From Pogostemon cablin (Eukaryota > Streptophyta > Magnoliopsida > Lamiales > Lamiaceae), in NCBI GenBank assembly GCA_023678885.1, contig CM042997.1, positions 27,658,064 to 27,722,063 of the forward strand: DNA of 64,000 bases, in the 5' to 3' direction. Position numbers and translations under genes: made by a program. Below the pieces are notes generated by a model. The model was given only the letters and a program-made list of their open reading frames with translations. It ran no database searches and had not been told where the DNA came from. Positions 22,630-36,815 of this stretch are shown here, piece by piece (the first letter of the stretch is position 1; every line of letters begins with the position of its first letter).

Positions 22630-25600
22630 ATGGCATCAAGATCGTTTAAGGCTAGTAGATCTAATCTATCCACAGCATCTTCTGATGTGGGTTCACCGAT
22701 GAACAAGCCACCATTGCCTCCACACGTGACATTTGCTCGAAGAACTTCATCGGGCCGTTATGTTAGTTACTCGAGGGATGATCTTGATAGTGAACTTGGT
22801 AGTGGTGATTTCTTGAACTACACAGTTCATATACCCCCCACCCCTGATAACCAGCCCGGTAACCCCATCTCACAGAAGGTTGAGGAGCAGTACGTGTCGA
22901 ACTCGCTCTTCACCGGTGGTTTCAACAGCATTACGCGTGCTCATTTGATGGATAAGTTCATCGACTTGGACGCGAGCCATCCACAGATGGCCGGTGCGAA
23001 GGGGTCGTCTTGTGCAGTTAATGGTTGTGATGGGAAGGTGATGAGTGATGGGAGGGGGGATGATATCTTGCCTTGTGAGTGTGATTTCAAGATATGTAGG
23101 GATTGTTACATTGATGTGTTGAAATCGGATGGGATTTGTCCCGGGTGTAAGGAGCAGTACAAGACGACCGACTTGGATGAAGCAATGGAGAGTTGGCAGT
23201 CTTTGCCACAGCTTCCAGCGCCATCCGGGATGTCTAAAATGGAGAGGAGGCTGTCGATTGTGAAGTCGACCAAGTCGGGTTTGATGAGGAGCCAAACCGG
23301 AGATTTTGATCATAACCGATGGCTGTTTGAAACTAAGGGGACTTATGGATATGGCAATGCTATATGGCCAAAGGAGGGTGGTTTTGATGATGGGAAAGAT
23401 GAACCTGTTGTTGAAGCTTCTGTTCTTGTGAGTAAACCATGGAGACCACTTACCCGGAAACTCAAGATTCCGGCTGCCATTATCAGTCCATATCGGTACA
23501 TGTTTCGTTCTTACAGTTACATCACATTGTACATTGTTAAATGCCCACCTCGTTTATCATACTTCCTTAGTAGTATTTAAAGAACATATTGTCTCATCAA
23601 CTGACTTATATTCGTTATTCGTGTTTCTAGGCTTTTAATTGTCGTTCGGATGGTTGTTCTTGGCCTCTTCCTGTCCTGGAGAATCCAACATCCAAACACA
23701 GATGCTGTCTGGCTTTGGGGGATGTCAGTAGTATGTGAAATATGGTTCACATTTTCTTGGATTCTTGATCAACTACCAAAGCTCTGTCCTGTAAATCGAG
23801 CTACAGATCTCACCGTATTGAAAGACAAATTCGAGACACCAACACTGAATAATCCTACTGGGAAATCAGATCTTCCGGGTATAGATGTGTTCGTTTCGAC
23901 CGCGGATCCAGAGAAGGAGCCACCTCTTGTTACAGCTAACACCATACTATCTATACTAGCAGCTGACTATCCAGTTGAAAAGCTTGCTTGCTATGTTTCT
24001 GATGATGGAGGGGCTCTTCTCACCTTTGAGGCCATGGCTGAGGCTGCAAGTTTTGCTAATTTATGGGTTCCGTTTTGTCGAAAACACAACATTGAACCTA
24101 GGAATCCAGAGTCTTACTTCAACTTGAAGAAAGATCCTTACAAGAACAAGGTTCTTAGTGACTTTGTTAAGGACCGTAGGCGAGTGAAACGTGAGTATGA
24201 TGAGTTTAAGGTTCGGATCAATGGTTTGCCAGACTCTATTCGTCGTAGGTCTGATGCTTTCCATGCTAGAGAAGAGCTGAAAGCCATGAAGGAACAGAGA
24301 CAGAAGAAAGACGACGAACCAATCGAGGCGATCAAGATCAATAAAGCCACTTGGATGACAGATGGAACTCATTGGCCTGGCACTTGGTTGACTCCTTCTA
24401 CTGATCACTCAAAGGGTGATCATGCTGGAATTATACAGGTTTCTCTTTATATATTTATACATATATATAAATTTTATATTATCATCCTAATGAATATGTT
24501 AAATCTTTATTTATATTACAATGTAGGTGATGTTGAAGCCTCCTAGTGAAGAGCCACTTTGTGGTGCATCAGAAGATGCTAGAGTGATGAACTTGACAGA
24601 GGTTGACATCCGTCTCCCAATGCTCGTCTACGTCTCTCGTGAAAAGAGGCCTGGATATGATCATAACAAGAAAGCAGGCGCGATGAATGCTCTCGTTCGA
24701 GCTTCAGCAATCATGTCCAATGGAGCCTTCATCCTCAACCTCGACTGTGACCACTACATTTACAACTCTCAAGCCATGAGGGAAGGAATGTGTTTCATGA
24801 TGGACAGAGGTGGCGATCGTATCTGCTACGTTCAGTTTCCGCAGAGGTTCGAAGGCATTGATCCATCTGATCGTTACGCCAACAGAAACACAGTCTTCTT
24901 TGATGGCAACATGAGAGCACTAGATGGATTACAAGGTCCGGTTTATGTTGGGACGGGATGTCTCTTCAGGCGGATCGCCCTCTACGGTTTTGACCCTCCT
25001 CGAGCTAAAGAACACAGTGATGGCTTCTGCAGCTGCTGTTTTGGCCGGAAAAAGAAGCTCGCCTCCATTGCCAACAACCACTCAGAAGAGAACAAGGCCT
25101 TAAGAATGGGTGATTCTGATGATGAGGAAATAATGAACCTCTCATTAGCTCCAAAGATGTTTGGAAACTCAAACATACTCATAGATTCCATTCCGGTCGC
25201 GGAGCTCCAAGGCCGTCCCCTCGCCGACCATCCATCAGTCAAGAATGGAAGGCCTCCGGGGGAACTAATCAAACCCCGTGCCCCTCTAGATTCTTCCACA
25301 GTAGCAGAAGCCATCAGTGTCATCTCATGTTGGTATGAGGAGAAGACCGAATGGGGCCAACGCGTTGGATGGATTTACGGGTCGGTTACAGAGGACGTCG
25401 TCACAGGATACAGGATGCACAACAGAGGGTGGAGATCAGTTTACTGTGTGACAAAACGAGACGCCTTTCGTGGGACTGCTCCCATCAATCTAACCGATAG
25501 GCTGCACCAGGTCCTCCGTTGGGCCACTGGTTCGGTCGAGATATTCTTCTCACGGAACAATGCATTCTTAGCTAGTTCAAGAATGAAGGTCCTCCAAAGG

Positions 25601-26290
25601 ATAGCATACCTCAACGTTGGAATCTATCCATTCACCTCAGTTTTCCTCATTGTATACTGCTTCCTTCCAGCTCTCTCCCTCTTCTCCGGACAGTTCATCG
25701 TGCAGACGCTCAACGTCACATTCTTAGCCTACCTTCTTACAATCACCATAACACTATGTTCTTTAGCAGTCCTCGAGGTAAAATGGTCAGGAATCGAGCT
25801 GGAAGAATGGTGGAGGAACGAACAGTTTTGGTTAATAGGTGGTACTAGTGCTCATCTAGCTGCTGTTTTCCAAGGCCTTTTAAAGGTGGTGGCTGGAGTC
25901 GAGATCTCATTCACACTGACATCAAAATCAGCTGGAGACGAAGAGGACGACGACTTTGCTGATCTCTACATTGTGAAATGGACATCACTCATGATCCCAC
26001 CTATTGTGATCATGATGGTGAACTTGATCGCCATCGCTGTAGGGATAAGTCGGACTATCTACAGCACGATACCGCAGTGGAGTCGACTACTAGGAGGCGT
26101 TTTCTTTAGCTTTTGGGTGCTGGCTCATCTGTATCCGTTCGCCAAAGGGCTGATGGGAAGGAGAGGAAGGACTCCCACCATTGTGTTTGTATGGTCTGGC
26201 CTTATTGCTATCATTATATCACTCTTGTGGGTGGCTATTAACCCCCCTGAAGGAAGTACTCAGATTGGGGGGTCCTTTCAGTTCCCTTGA
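22630..26290 (+). CDS. CSLD3: cellulose synthase-like D (CSLD2/3 type)
   Basis: Three exons, 22630-23495, 23631-24438 and 24527-26290, join to 1,145 aa, the same length as Arabidopsis CSLD2 and CSLD3. Domains: N-terminal CSLD-specific region ([15 protein letters not shown]), RING-like zinc finger about 128-173 (Cys pairs ending CPGCKEQY), two N-terminal membrane spans from about 288, and the GT2 core with D413-D414 (VSDDGG), D631/D633 (LDCDHY), TED 846-848 and QVLRW 886-890, then six C-terminal spans. CSLD proteins make beta-1,4-glucan at the tip of growing root hairs and pollen tubes and in the cell plate. All catalytic motifs are intact. The symbol denotes the CSLD2/CSLD3 clade; one-to-one orthology cannot be decided here. 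Confidence 0.95.
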
Positions 26291-27636
26291 TTCAGACAGC
26301 TTTTATTGTGTGATCAAGATCAAGAATGTCATTTCTTGGTGGTACATTGTTCATTTTTTAAGATTCTTTTGGCTACATTTTGAGTTTTTGGTTAGTTGTA
26401 GAGTATTTTTGCTGTTTTAGATGGACTGCAGACACAGACATAGGATTAATCTGGTGTATTGATTATTTGACTGATTGTTTTATATAAAGGACACCTTTTT
26501 AAGAAGATCAGATCAGACAGTTTTAGTGTTAGATGTAAAGAGTTAGTTTGTGTTTATCAAGAAGAATGTGTATTGGTTCCACTCTGAGAAAACAAAAAAG
26601 AAACGAGGATTAGTCATCACAGAACAGAAATTTTGTATGTGTGATGCGGCCCACATCCCTTTGGGCCAAAAGAACACAGTGGCCCAAATCCCTTTTTATA
26701 ATTTTATAAGTGCAATTAATAGCCTCTATAAATTTGATAAATTAATAACCTAAGATAAAATTAATAATTTGTTTTTATACATTAATAAAAAATTAATAAT
26801 TTACCTGATCAGTTTAAATTTGAGTAGATAATACTTAAGGTAAACTATGAATTAATAATTATTAAAATAATCTCAAATATAATATTATCAATTTTAAGAC
26901 AAATTTGATAAAATATGAATCTGTTATTTACTTTATTTATGTTAAATTTTTAGATCTGCATTTTTATATTAATTTATTTTTATAAAATATAGATAAATAT
27001 TACCCAAATTAAAATAGATCAATATATACTGATTTACTTTTATATAGATAAATATTATTATATATGATCACAATTTATGAAATATTATATTCTCATAATT
27101 AATTTGATTTACAAGTAATTTATAATTGTGAATCTCTTAATTAATATATATATTCCATTCCAAACAATTGTAAATAATTTATAAATTTAATAACCTTCTT
27201 AAATTAATAAATAATTAATTTATCGATTATATAATATGTTTCTAAATTAATAAAATTTTCAAGTTATATTAATTTAGGGAGGTTTACTTAATTTTGAAGT
27301 GTGAATTCTTAATTTCTTATGAATCTTTAATAGCAGACCGTCCGGTCTACAATGACTAAACCCGTTATAACTCGGACCGGTATTAAACCAAAACCCAAAA
27401 CCGCCATCCATCCCCGGAAACTTACAAACCCTACCTAAAACCCTCCTGTGACGTCCGTTTCCCCCAAAACCTCCTCTAATGGCGCCTCACCAGAACCTTC
27501 CCTTTCTTCTTCCCCAAGCCAACTTCTATGATATTCTAGAGCTCTAAATTTATACATTCTTAACTTATAATAATAAAATCTCCAATCATTATAATCCCAT
27601 AGTTCTGTTTGCATCAGTGAATAAATTTCAGCAATA
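26291..27636. other. CSLD 3' flank, AT-rich spacer and ATAD3 promoter
   Basis: GGCCCA/TGGGCC motifs cluster at 26646-26690, followed by 500 bp of very AT-rich sequence. From 27330 the sequence becomes less AT-rich, with AAACCCTA (27428) and TAAAACCCTCC telo-box-like motifs common in promoters of organelle and ribosome genes. No gene seen. Confidence 0.5.
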
Positions 27637-30600
27637 ATGGCTACTAAAAATTGCGCATCAGCAATTTTAGCAGCCGTAGCTTATGCAGCTTGTAGTGTAG
27701 ATCACTCTTATGCAGATGGTCTATTTAAGTTCTCTCCGTTTTCTACTAATTCTTCGGCTGCTTCGACGACTCAGCAGTCGGCTCCGGAGTCGTCTAACCC
27801 GCCTGCTCAATCAGCTAACTCGCCACCCCAACCGGCGGAGCCACGGCCCCGTAATGATAACCCTAGGACGACTTCTTCTGGGTTCGACCCGGAGGCGTTG
27901 GAGAGGGGCGCGAAGGCGTTGAGAGATATTAATAGCTCTTCACATGCTAAAAAGGTTTTGAGAATTGAATATCCTTATTAAGATTTTACTGGGAATCAAT
28001 GGTGTGTTGAACGATTGCATGATGATGTTTAAAGTTTTTCTTTTTTAGCATGCGTGTATTTCCATTTTCAGTGAACTTTGGGTGGTGTGGTTTCTTGACT
28101 GATCCGGATTGTCATTGTAGATGTTTTGAAGAAGTCTTGTGTTTAGAATGTACTAATGGAAAATCAATTGTAGATGTTTTGAAGAAGTCTTGTGTTTAGA
28201 ATGTACTAATGGAAAATCATACTATCATCGAGATACGTATTATTTGTATCTGAGAAAGGTCGAATTTATACTCATTGATGGAGCAACAATTTCCTCGATT
28301 TAGGTATTTGAAGTGATGAAAAAGCAAGAAGAGACCAGGCAACAAGAGTTAGCAGTAAAAGCATCGGAATTCAGAGCATTGCAAGCTCAAGCTGAAACTG
28401 TAAGCTTCCTTGTTATTTGGATCATTTTTGTTTAGTGCACACATCACTAGAAGGTGAACGAAATAACAAAGTGGCTTTTTGATTTGGCAGGAGAAGCAAA
28501 GGGTGATGTACGAAGAACAGAAAAAGCTAGCTCAGCAACAGGCACAAGTAAAATCCCAGATGGCTCGTTATGAAGATGAATTAGTAAGGAAAAGGATGCA
28601 GGTATGTGATTTTTTTTGGTGCATAGTGTGTGTGGTTTTCTAATAATTTGAGGAACTTGATTCTTGAGTTTTACAGGCCGAGAATGAACATCATAGAGCA
28701 AGAAATCAGGAACTTGTAAAAATGCAAGAAGAATCTTCAATGAGGCAAGAGGCTGCCAGACGAGCAACAGAAGATCAAATTCAAGCCCAACGTCGCCAAA
28801 CTGAAAGGGAAAAGGCTGAGATAGAACGTGAAACTATCAGGGTGCGGGCTTTGGCAGAGGCAGAGGGAAGGGCTCATGAAGCTAAGCTAGCAGAGGATGT
28901 TAATAGACGAATGCTGGTTGAACGTGCGAATGCCGAGCGGGAAAAATGGGTTGCTGCGATCAACACAACTTTTGAACACATTGGAGGTGTACTTTCTGTT
29001 GAATACATTTTGGTTTTCAGGAAAATTACTTTATCTAAAAAAATGTTAGTAGGTAAAGACAAAGTTTGATGTGATTTCAAGAGGACTTAGGCATCACGGT
29101 TTTTGCGTTGTGGTCTGAATCAATATATAATTAAGAGTGGCTTAATATCTTAAATAAAGTTACCCCCTCATAGCTTGAATCCCTACTGATTGTTCTGTCA
29201 AATGCAGGGGGACTTCGAGCAATTTTAACAGATCAAAATAAGCTCATTGTAGCTGTGGGTGGTGTTACAGCACTTGCTGCTGGTGTCTACACTACAAGGT
29301 ATTGCAATAGTTTATGTACAACTCTTTTCTATTTGTTTATTTCCATGTAATTGCTGCAAAGTTATGAGTGAGTGGATTGTTTAACAACGCGTGTTGGTGG
29401 AGCCGTGGAGTATTTGAACGTGGAGTGGGGAGTTTTAACAATGAAGCCAAAGGAGCATGGGATGCAATCATATTCTTTGCAAACCTTACATTTTTTAATT
29501 AGTTTTCTCTCTTTGCTCTCCCACGTTCAAAATTTTAAGGTTCTTTGCTCGCCTTCTGCAGTTCTTAAAGTAATCTTTGCATTCTATGACTAAGGCTATG
29601 AACACATTTGGGTTTAGCATATCTTTTATCAATGGTGTTTGGCACTTAATGGAAGTCTACCTTTTGGAACAGAGAAGGGGCTAGAGTAGTTTGGAGTTAT
29701 GTGGATCGAATATTGGGACAACCTTCTCTGATAAGAGAATCTTCCCGAGGAAAATATCCATGGTCTGGCTTACTCACACGCACGATGAGCACTATAAAAT
29801 CTGGTGCTAATGGAGGTTCCAAGACTGGAAATGGGTTTGGTGATGTTATCTTACACCCTTCTCTTCAAAAGCGTATTCAACAGTTGGCAAATGCAACAGC
29901 TAATACAAAAACTCATCAGGCACCATTTAGAAACATGCTCTTTTATGGTCCACCTGGAACAGGAAAAACAATGGCTGCTAGGGAGCTTGCCCATAAATCA
30001 GTAAGAAGCCTAATCTCCTCCTCCAAATCTACTCACTCTCAAATTCTTTCATGTTCCATTGGAGTATTTTGGAGATCCATAATTTTTGTGTGATTTCAAA
30101 CTAGTAATCACAAAAATATGCTAACAAGGATCTTTGAGCAATGAGGTGTTTGCCTTCTTATTTTATACTATTAAATTTAACAGGGTCTTGTCTTAATTTA
30201 TTTTCCAACTGACTACATTTATATAGTAGCATGACGCCTTGCATGTTTTTATTGTATTTTTGCGAGTCTGATACCATTTTGTTGCTTTAAATAGGGCCTT
30301 GACTATGCATTGATGACCGGTGGAGATGTAGCCCCACTGGGTGCACAAGCTGTTACGAAGATACACCAGTTATTTGACTGGGCTAAGAAATCGAACAGGG
30401 GTCTTCTGCTTTTCATTGATGAAGCCGATGCATTCTTGTGCGAGTATGTAAAATTTCACCAAATAACCCTTCTTAATTCTTACTTCATGATACTTTGTGT
30501 ACTCTGCCTGTTCAGAATTCACAATCAACAGACATCTTATTTCATTAACATATTCTTATTTTTATCATCACAGGCGGAACAAAACATACATGAGTGAAGC

Positions 30601-31090
30601 TCAAAGGAGCGCACTTAACGCCCTGTTATTCCGCACAGGTGACCAATCAAAGGATATCGTCCTGGCCCTTGCCACAAACCGACCTGGTGATCTCGACTCT
30701 GCTGTGGCAGATCGTATAGACGAAGTCCTAGAGTTTCCTTTACCTGGTGAAGAAGAACGATTCAAACTGCTGAAACTATACCTTCAGAAGTACATAGCCG
30801 AAGCCGGGGCAAGAAAACCGGGCTTGTTTTCACATTTGTTTAAGAAACAACAGAAGAAGATCGAGATCAAGGGCTTGAACGACGACATTCTTAAGGAAGC
30901 GGCAGCTAAGACGGAGGGCTTCTCCGGAAGAGAGATAGCGAAGCTTATGGCGGGTGTGCAAGCAGCAGTCTATGGTTGTGAGGACTGTGTATTGGATCCT
31001 GTTTTGTTTCGTGAAGTGGTAAACTATAAAGCTGCAGAGCATCAACAGAGAAAGAGACTTGCTGGAACTGAAGGGCAAGATAGTAAATGA
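27637..31090 (+). CDS. ATAD3-type mitochondrial AAA ATPase
   Basis: Eight exons join in phase: 27637-27954, 28304-28399, 28491-28601, 28677-28986, 29208-29298, 29673-30000, 30295-30443, 30574-31090, giving 639 aa. Order: Pro/Ser-rich N-terminus, long charged coiled coil (about 85-270, [16 protein letters not shown] onward), a hydrophobic stretch (about 279-307, [20 protein letters not shown]), then the AAA domain with Walker A GPPGTGKT (401-408), Walker [10 protein letters not shown] (455-463), sensor-1 ATNRPG (N503) and arginine-finger region (R516). ATAD3 proteins sit in the inner mitochondrial membrane and support nucleoid and membrane organisation; plants have close homologues (Arabidopsis At3g03060 and At5g16930). 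All AAA motifs are intact, so active ATPase is expected. Confidence 0.94.
28114..28219 (+). repeat. perfect 53-bp tandem duplication in ATAD3 intron 1
   Basis: Units 28114-28166 and 28167-28219 are identical (ATTGTAGATGTTTTGAAGAA...). Identity implies a recent event. It does not touch a splice site. Confidence 0.95.
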
Positions 31091-31583
31091 AGGCATTTAA
31101 GCCTTTAATTGTATTTTTTGCTATATTTATTTATATGAACAGTTCCCAGATTTTTTACGTTTCTGGGAAACTTTTGGTTAAAATTCGATTAGTATTCATT
31201 CCAATAAGAGAATGGCATTTCATATATCCTTCTGACTAGTCTCTAAACTGAAATCGAATGCGGTGATTAGTTTTGGTAGACAAAAAATATTTTTTTACTT
31301 TATTTTTAGACTAAAAAATAAAATTTTTAAACATTCAACCTATATACAACTTGACTCTTTTTTATAGAGTTTAAAAAATTGCATGATACATTCTTGGAAT
31401 ATACAATTATCAGTGATCTTGAAATGGCATCAAGAATCAAATGATGTTGAACAATTCTGTTGAATCTTCCATCCAACATATTTTCTGAGTTATCCACATT
31501 TCAGTAGAGAAAAGAGATCCACTGAGAGCAAAGTAACCATCTGATTCTACGAGCAGAAGTATATTGTAGCCCAATTGCTAATA
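31091..31583. other. convergent 3' spacer
   Basis: Between the stop codons of ATAD3 (+) and the PPR gene (-). AT-rich; both 3' UTRs must lie here. Nothing else recognised. Confidence 0.6.
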
Positions 31584-34500
31584 TCACGATGTTGTCTTTG
31601 ATCCTACTTCAAGATTATGCAAGAACGGAATACCCATCTTTTCCATAGCATTTAAAAGCTCCTCCCCCCGCGACTCGTTGCTAGCTGATTTGTAGAGGTG
31701 GACAGCAGCGCTCAAAACGAACCTATCTGGTTGGATGGAACAGCACTCTCGTTCAAAGAAATCGATTCCTTTTTCCACATGCCCAAAATCAAGATAACCT
31801 CTGAGCATTGTTGATTTGGACTCGAGGTTAGGATTCAACCCACTTGAGGAAATTTTCTTGTATATTCTATCCGCTTCCCCCATTAATCCAGCTCTAGTAT
31901 AAGATGAGAGTAAGAGGTTAAAATGAGCACAAGTTAGAGAGATTCCCTCCTTTTGCATTGACATGATGGTATTCTCAGCTTCAGAATACTTTGATCCCTC
32001 TGTATAGGCTCGGATAAGGGCAAGATAGGAACGAGAACCAGGCGAGCAACCATTCTTCTGCATGCTTAGCAGTAGATTCTCTACGTCATGGAAGAGTCCA
32101 GCAGCAGCATATACATTGATCATAATGTCATAGCTCACCTGGCATATAATAACAGAAGACAGGCATCAGAAACTAATGGTGACAGATATCACGTATATAA
32201 AACATTCAAGCTAATTATATTTCTCTATGACAAAGTCGTCCTGCATCTTGTAAAGTGATCGTTTCAAGAGTTGCTGCAAGTTATTGATACGTTAAGTTGT
32301 CGAACATATGCAAATGTTTTGATTGGCAGAAAAAATCGAACCTACCTGCCCCGGCTGTATTCCTTCCTCCTGCATTTTGCTGAACAGGGCTGCCGCTTCA
32401 TGAATTTTGCCTACAAGGTGAATAATCATAATTAAGCATAGTTTAAGCATTTAATGTGAATGAATGTTCATAGTCCCACTAGCATTTTTAGAACAGAGTT
32501 TTTTTTGCTCCTCTGGTTTTTGTTTAATTATTAATTTGGAATTGCTCAAGTCTACATCATTAGCAATTCCATACATACAGCTCCAACCAAATAGGTATAG
32601 AGAAAGAAGTGAAACCATCATTAATAATTGATAACATCCCAACAAGATGTAAGTATAATATCAGAAAACCAAATCTAGTCATATAACTTTTACAGGGCAT
32701 AGTGTATTCCTAGTCAGAGAAACAAGGTCTTACCAGCTTTCCCATAGTGGCAAATCATGTTAGTGTATATCTTCTCATCCAATGCTTCGCCCATGGCCTG
32801 AGCCATGTTGAACATCTCCACGGCTTTATCCAGGTTGCGACCTCGTCCATGCACACTGTGATATCAATGAAGCCAATCAAATTGATGGACAAAAGAAATC
32901 TGTTCTGATATTCAATCAAATTTATGACAAACACCCTTAAACTGAAAAAATCAATTTCTAACCTGATCATGGTGTTATAAGTCTGTATTGATGGAGAAAT
33001 GTTTAACGAATGCATGCGCTCATGTATTCTGATAGCAAAATGAAGTTTTCCTGGACTACTTTAATGTTAGATGATCACTTTTCGGCTAATAAAAGTTTAA
33101 TGAGTTTAAACGAGGAAATATGAACCTGCTTCTAACATAGCCTGAATGCATGTGTTGTAAGCCACAGTATCAAGTTCCAAATTTTCATGAATACTACATC
33201 GAACGACTTCCTCAGCCTGAATATATTTACCTGCAAATAGTAGCAATAATTATTCAAGTAGAAGTATTAACTGATATAAAACCACATCTTGAGCTGAATA
33301 AAGCATTGACTTCGACTGTTAAAGTTTCATATTGAAGTTAAACCCACCAAGCAATAGGACATTCAAAATAACACACACACTAAACGGAAAAGTGCTTCAT
33401 CTTGCCCAGTAATAATTTCTGATTATTTAATCAAGGCCAAGCAAGGGATTTTCTTTTTAATCTACTCTGCATACTCTAAACAAAAAAAAGGCCAAAAAGT
33501 ACGAAATAGTTCCACTCTATTTTGGGAATTTCCAATTTTAAAAAATGCATGGTCGCATGTCAAACTCCTATAGGAACTATTAATACAGTGGCATATCTTC
33601 AATAATATGCAACTGTTAGCATCCTAAATTGGAATGCGAGCGTGAAAATTTATCATGACTGCCATGATAACAAGGAATAAATGAATACAAATGATAAAGC
33701 AGTTCAGAATAACCCAAAAGAAATAATGATTCTAAATAACATTGAAAGGTATATATCTCTTACCACAGCTTGCTAAAGCTTTCACAAGAATGCTGATAGA
33801 AACAGGACTGAACTTGTGTCCTCTTCTAGTCTGTTCACTGTAAAACAAGTATGCGTCCTCTTCTCTATCACAGGTGATATATGAAACAATCATAGAACCA
33901 TATATGACACTTTCATCCGAAGCAGAATCTGCCACTGCAGCAAAGACTTCCTGAGCTTGTTTCAGCTTCTTTTGTCTCCCATACATGCCAATCATAGATG
34001 CAATAGAAGTATCCTGTAGTCGGCAACCAAGTTTTAACATGATCTCATAAAGATCTTCAACAATCATGTCACCTGCAAGAGATAGTCATATCAGATCAGC
34101 TCATAAGACAGAACCCAAAACCAAGCTCGGGTTGGAATAAAAGTCAATCTTCTTTTGAATATGAAATTAATTAAAAATATCCTTCAAGAAATTCTTACCA
34201 TCTTTGGCCAATTTGCCTATCATTTTGTTGGCTACTGACTCGCCAATTTTGGAGTTGAGCAAAAATTCAAGCTTTTGTTTCATCTTTGTTTCATTTTGAG
34301 TCTCCAGACAAAGAGTCAACACAAGCTCAATCGCTACAACTCTAGGTTGGTCAAAAGGCTCGGACAAGTTTTTGTACTCAGCTGATCTAGCATGCTTTCC
34401 ATTCACGGCTATAACAAATGTTTGAAAGAACGTGCCGTCAAATTTTTCACTTACACTAAACTCCTCTATCAATTGTTCCACTTCTATTACCATTCCCATC

Positions 34501-36815
34501 TTGCAATAAACCTTCATTACAATCATGAAAAGCTCCTCATCAAACTCAACTTGATCATTCCTTATCTGGGCAACAAAAGATTTTGCCTTTTCATACAATC
34601 TTAGTCTTAGATACAAATTGAGCATATTTTTAATAGACATGGCATCAGGAAGTCCAGTCTTAGAAAGTGCTTGAAACACACCTTCCGCAGATGAAAGGTC
34701 CCCCTTTGCCACATAGCACTGCAATAATACTATGTACGAAAATCTGGAGTATTGAATATTATTACTTTTCATTTGTTCCATGACATCCAGAGCTTGATCA
34801 AAATTCCCAAAACTAATATGGACTTGGGCCATTGTTGTATATGTCTTTTCATTGCTGAGTTGGCCTGATCTTCCAATTTCTACAAAAGTCTTTTGAGCAT
34901 CATGATAGAGACCCAAGTTACCATATATGCGAATCATTAAGCCATGGATGACTTCGTCTGCAACAACACCATACCTCTCCATTTCAGTGAAAAGTGAGCA
35001 TGCTCTGGAATAATCAGAAGTCCTGTAGTATAACGCTAGGAGGGAAGCACATGTAAAATTGCTGGGTACTAATCCAACAGATCTCATATCCTCATAAAGA
35101 TTAACTGCTTTATCTTTATCACCAAGTTTGGAGGTGAAACTGATAAGAAGGCTATAGGTAGACTCTTCAGGCACAAAACCCAAATTCTTCATTTCATTGA
35201 ATGTCTTCAAAGCTTCCTCAGCCATGCCTCCTTTCACAAGCGAGCTGATGACCACTGTATACGTAAAATGATTTGGGGCTACCCTAGTACCAACCATCTT
35301 TTTCCAGACAAATACTACATCACTATGACGTGATTTCTTTTGCAAAGACGATAGCATGAAATTGAAGACAGCAGCTGAAAGTCTTATCCCTCTCTCCTCT
35401 AAAGCAGAATAAAATGAGAGCATAGCATGGTGGCGGCCCCATCTGGCATACGAACATAACATAGTCCCACAAGCCACCTCGTCAGGTTCACAACCTGCTT
35501 CAAGCATCTCCAGGAATGTTTCCTCCGCAAGCTTAATTTTTCCAACTTGGCCATATGCACGCAGCACAATTGTGTAGACTATAACACTTGGTCGATAGCT
35601 TAACTGTCATGGCATAAATCTAAATTACACCAAATTAATTTTTGAGACACATAACCAAGATCATGCAGTTCCATAGAAAAGCAAAATATAAAAAATTTAA
35701 TGGAGCAAAAACTAGCCATCTGAAAACTATCCCCATAATGTGATTCTTACACAACATAATCAAAATGAACTTTTTGACGTGTGTCCTATCTAATTCCTGT
35801 TCCTAGCAATCCACTGATTCAGAAGAGTAAATAATCTGACTATTACATGTTTGGTGTTTTTCCACCAAATTGTTTTCACTCACCATGGATAAAAAGAGAA
35901 GCTTATTTGTATTTTCAAGGGGAAACTTTTTTTCAAAACATTGATATGGCACCTAAATTTTGAAATATCTCCCATAGCACACAATTAATGATTCATCCAA
36001 AGTCATTGTCCTCTGAGATCAAAACACAAATTCTCATCAACTCACTCAAAGACAGTTCTCCATTCTCCACAGTTTTCCCAATCCAAGCCCAAAGTTCATA
36101 TCCCAAACAAGAAATGACACCGACTCATTAATTTTTCTTTTGAAAATCTATAATAACCAAGAAAGATAAAAAGTAGAATACTCCAGTGAGAATTTCATTC
36201 CACACACCTCTTTAATAAACTAAATAAGCTAATTCAGCTTGATCGAAAGTGGGATTTATTCCAACAAATAATAAGAACAACCTGCAATTTCATCCAACCA
36301 AAGAAGTCCCTAACTTGGCGCCAACTCTTCTGCTCCTTCAATACGACGCACATCTCCCTGAAACTAAGCTTAGCAACAAACGAACTCATGACTTCCCTCA
36401 TATTATACTCCCCTTCGCGCATCTCGGAGGTGCTCCTCACGCGCTTAATCGCCGCCACGACGTGACTCCCATACAGGTGCCCGTTCCTGTCGTCCTCCAA
36501 GTAGCGCACCATTTGCTCAGGGGTGCGTTTGATCCACTTCGGCGTCTGCGCGCGTGAGCCTTGATTCCGCCGCAGCACGCTCAAGTACTTCGCTTTGGCT
36601 TTGATGATACGACGGGCGTTGTCGTCGGGAAGAGGGTTTTTAGGGTTTTTGGATTTGGGTCTTGCTTTGTTGAGGTTACCGGAGCTGAGGGACCACGGAT
36701 CGGGTTTGAGGCAGCAGAGAACTGTGCGAGGTGGGGGTTGGGTATGCTTCAAACGAGGTTTCGGAGGTGGGTTTAATGGTGATGAGTGGAGAAACGAGGA
36801 TTTCAGGGACTCCAT
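31584..36815 (-). CDS. long P-class pentatricopeptide repeat protein (EMB976-like)
   Basis: Eight exons join in phase on the minus strand: 36815-36282, 35603-34199, 34072-33764, 33230-33126, 33050-32963, 32855-32734, 32410-32346, 32138-31584, giving 1,060 aa. A Pro/Ser/Arg-rich N-terminus without acidic residues suggests an organelle transit peptide, followed from about residue 110 by a basic linker and then tandem 35-residue PPR motifs (for example TYTVVISSLVKGGMAEEALK and TYSLLISFTSKLGDKDKAVN). PPR proteins bind organelle RNA in a base-by-base way and guide its maturation. No E, DYW or SMR tail is visible, so P class. It recalls Arabidopsis At5g27270 (EMB976), likely plastid; the RNA target is not known. 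The many introns are unusual for PPR genes, which are mostly intron-poor. Confidence 0.9.

Noticed and set aside
22870..25323. Minus-strand frames of 113-147 aa opposite CSLD
   Set aside because: Antisense shadows of conserved CSLD exons; no homology recognised.
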